Below, piece by piece: positions 6,985 to 7,509 of a DNA stretch of 7,509 bases. How positions within the stretch are numbered: the stretch's first letter is position 1; every line of letters starts with the position of its first letter. The translations under genes were made by a program, and so were the position numbers. Location of the stretch: NCBI GenBank assembly GCA_947623705.1, contig CANQHT010000056.1, forward strand, positions 1 through 7,509, written 5' to 3'. Source of the DNA: an uncultured Bacilli bacterium (GTDB lineage Bacteria > Bacillota_I > Bacilli_A > RF39 > UBA660). Below the pieces are notes generated by a model. That model searched no databases. It had not been told where the DNA came from and worked only from the letters and a program-made list of their open reading frames with translations.

Positions 6985-7343
6985 TATTTAAGCACCTCAT
7001 ATACTTCTTCTGGCTTTTTCTCTGCTCGCATTCCATGATTAGGAAGCAGGTGCATATGATAATGTTTAATCTTTTGACTATTACCATAATTTATACAGAC
7101 ACTTAATTCTTTAGCATTTAATCTTTCCATAATATGATTTATATATTTTTTAGCAACATTATTAATATGAATAACTAAATCATCAGGTATATCCATTAAA
7201 GAATCATAATGTTCTTTAGGAATAATTAAAGTATGACCATCAACATTAGGATAAGCGTCCATAATAACTATAACTTTATCATCTTCATATAGTTTAAAAC
7301 TAGGAACTTCTCCTTTCACAATTTTACAAAATAAACAATCCAT
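6984..7343 (-). CDS. HIT family protein (histidine triad nucleotide hydrolase/transferase)
   Basis: The product is 119 residues, typical for the Hint branch. Cys3 and Cys6 (CLFC) together with His45 form the usual zinc-site pattern of bacterial HIT proteins. VDGHTLIIPKEH (34-45) is the conserved nucleotide-pocket strand. The histidine triad is HYHMHLL (94-100), with His96 as the expected nucleophile that attacks the alpha phosphate of substrates such as nucleoside phosphoramidates. The residues before it, NYGNSQKIKH, replace the more usual G-x-A-Q-x-V-x-H but keep the Gln. The upstream in-frame ATG at 7361 would add six residues, but it lacks a binding site and overlaps a TATAAT. The ATG at 7343 has GGTGAG four bases upstream and gives the standard MDCLFCKI start. 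The stop overlaps the start of the CapA-like gene by one base, so the two are translationally coupled. Confidence 0.93.
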   Translation of the reverse strand: MDCLFCKIVKGEVPSFKLYEDDKVIVIMDAYPNVDGHTLIIPKEHYDSLMDIPDDLVIHINNVAKKYINHIMERLNAKELSVCINYGNSQKIKHYHMHLLPNHGMRAEKKPEEVYEVLK

Positions 7344-7347
7344 TTTA

Positions 7348-7353
7348 CTCACC
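7348..7353 (-). promoter_or_regulatory. Ribosome binding site choosing the HIT start at 7343
   Basis: Read on the minus strand, GGTGAG lies 4 bases before the ATG at 7343. It matches the 3' half of AAGGAGGTGA, for which such short spacing is normal. No comparable site precedes the alternative ATG at 7361. Confidence 0.65.
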
Positions 7354-7359
7354 AACTTC

Positions 7360-7368
7360 ATTATAGCA
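7360..7368 (-). promoter_or_regulatory. Possible extended -10 element for the HIT-capA-like operon
   Basis: On the minus strand the bases read TGCTATAAT, a perfect TATAAT with the extended -10 TG. The -35 position 17 bases upstream (CTTCTT) is poor. A start about 7 bases downstream would leave almost no leader before the binding site at 7348-7353, so this assignment is tentative. Confidence 0.4.
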
Positions 7369-7398
7369 CAGAAGGAATAAAAGAAGAAGAATTATGAG

Positions 7399-7414
7399 TT
7401 GACATTATTGTCAA
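7399..7414. repeat. Perfect inverted repeat over the -35 box (operator candidate)
   Basis: TTGACA (7399-7404) and TGTCAA (7409-7414) are exact reverse complements separated by TTAT. The left arm is the -35 box itself, so a protein bound here would block RNA polymerase. The site also lies 31 bases upstream of the minus-strand -10, so it could affect both directions. I do not match it to a known regulator box. Confidence 0.45.
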
Positions 7415-7427
7415 TTTTGTGTATATT
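7399..7427 (+). promoter_or_regulatory. Strong sigma-A-like promoter reading out of the right edge
   Basis: TTGACA at 7399-7404, exactly 17 bases, then TATATT at 7422-7427. Predicted start is near 7434, so the RNA would begin just before the tandem repeat at 7438. It is divergent to the HIT operon. The gene it drives lies beyond the window. Confidence 0.75.
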
Positions 7428-7437
7428 GTAGGTGTAT

Positions 7438-7509
7438 TTAAAAAAGCGAGCGATTCCGGCTGTGACAGGAACTTAAAAAAGCGAGTGATTCCGACTTTTA
7501 ACAGGAACT
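7438..7509 (+). repeat. Two tandem copies of a 35-36 bp repeat, running to the window edge
   Basis: Copy 1 starts at 7438 and copy 2 at 7473. Both read TTAAAAAAGCGAG, then C or T, then GATTCCG, then G or A, then CT, a short variable core (GTG in copy 1, TTTTA-like in copy 2) and ACAGGAACT. Within each copy TTCC and GGAA can pair around a 10-11 base loop. They directly follow a promoter, so they would form the 5' end of a transcript. Copy 2 is complete or nearly so at 7509, and more copies may lie beyond. They are not CRISPR-like, since there is no spacer of proper length. Identity is unknown. Confidence 0.7.

Noticed and set aside
6896..7087. Minus-strand frame of 63 residues spanning the HIT/CapA junction
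   Set aside because: It is out of frame with two clear family members on the same strand and shows no domain.
7438..7509. CRISPR array
   Set aside because: There are only two units, with a variable core of 3-5 bases rather than spacers of about 30, and no cas genes are in view.
7438..7509. T-box riboswitch
   Set aside because: A GGCTGTGA-like string in copy 1 recalls T-box stems, but it is not kept in copy 2. No specifier stem and no TGGNACC antiterminator sequence are present within the window.

Overview
The window is very AT-rich (roughly 27% G+C in most of the coding sequence). It reads cleanly with TGG as the tryptophan codon, uses AGGAGGTGA-type ribosome binding sites and sigma-A-like TTGACA promoters, and carries classic hairpin plus T-tract terminators. 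Together with a SipW-type signal peptide, a CapA protein and a HIT protein, this points to a low-G+C Firmicute (Bacilli or a gut Mycoplasmatota/RF39-like lineage). The taxon is an inference from style, not from a marker gene.

Left part (1-1754): the 3' portion of a large secreted or surface protein gene whose start lies upstream of the window. It opens with a SipW/TasA-type signal peptide and ends with a C-terminal domain closing in GVRPVFYV. Within that last domain a block of about 120 bp jumps to about 50% G+C and is built almost entirely of NNY codons. This is what a diversity-generating-retroelement variable region, or a swapped recombination cassette, would look like. It is the most interesting signal in the window. 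No reverse transcriptase or template repeat is present here, so the mechanism is not proven. A strong terminator closes the gene.

Middle (1776-5753): four consecutive same-strand genes of 300-339 residues encode collinear, divergent paralogues of an all-helical cytoplasmic family that I do not recognise. The first has a sigma-A-like promoter. Genes two and three follow within 1 and 9 bases. The fourth has its own promoter, embedded in the end of gene three, with a perfect inverted repeat between its -35 and -10 boxes. The block ends at a bidirectional terminator.

Right part (5752-7343, minus strand): a HIT-family nucleotide hydrolase/transferase gene and a membrane-anchored CapA-type metallophosphoesterase-like gene overlap by one base (TAATG) and form a translationally coupled operon converging on the helical-protein block.

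Right edge (7344-7509): a divergent intergenic region holds a strong plus-strand promoter whose -35 box sits in a perfect inverted repeat. Its predicted transcript begins with two tandem copies of a 35-36 bp repeat that runs to the window edge. This could be the start of a structured leader RNA or a repeat array.
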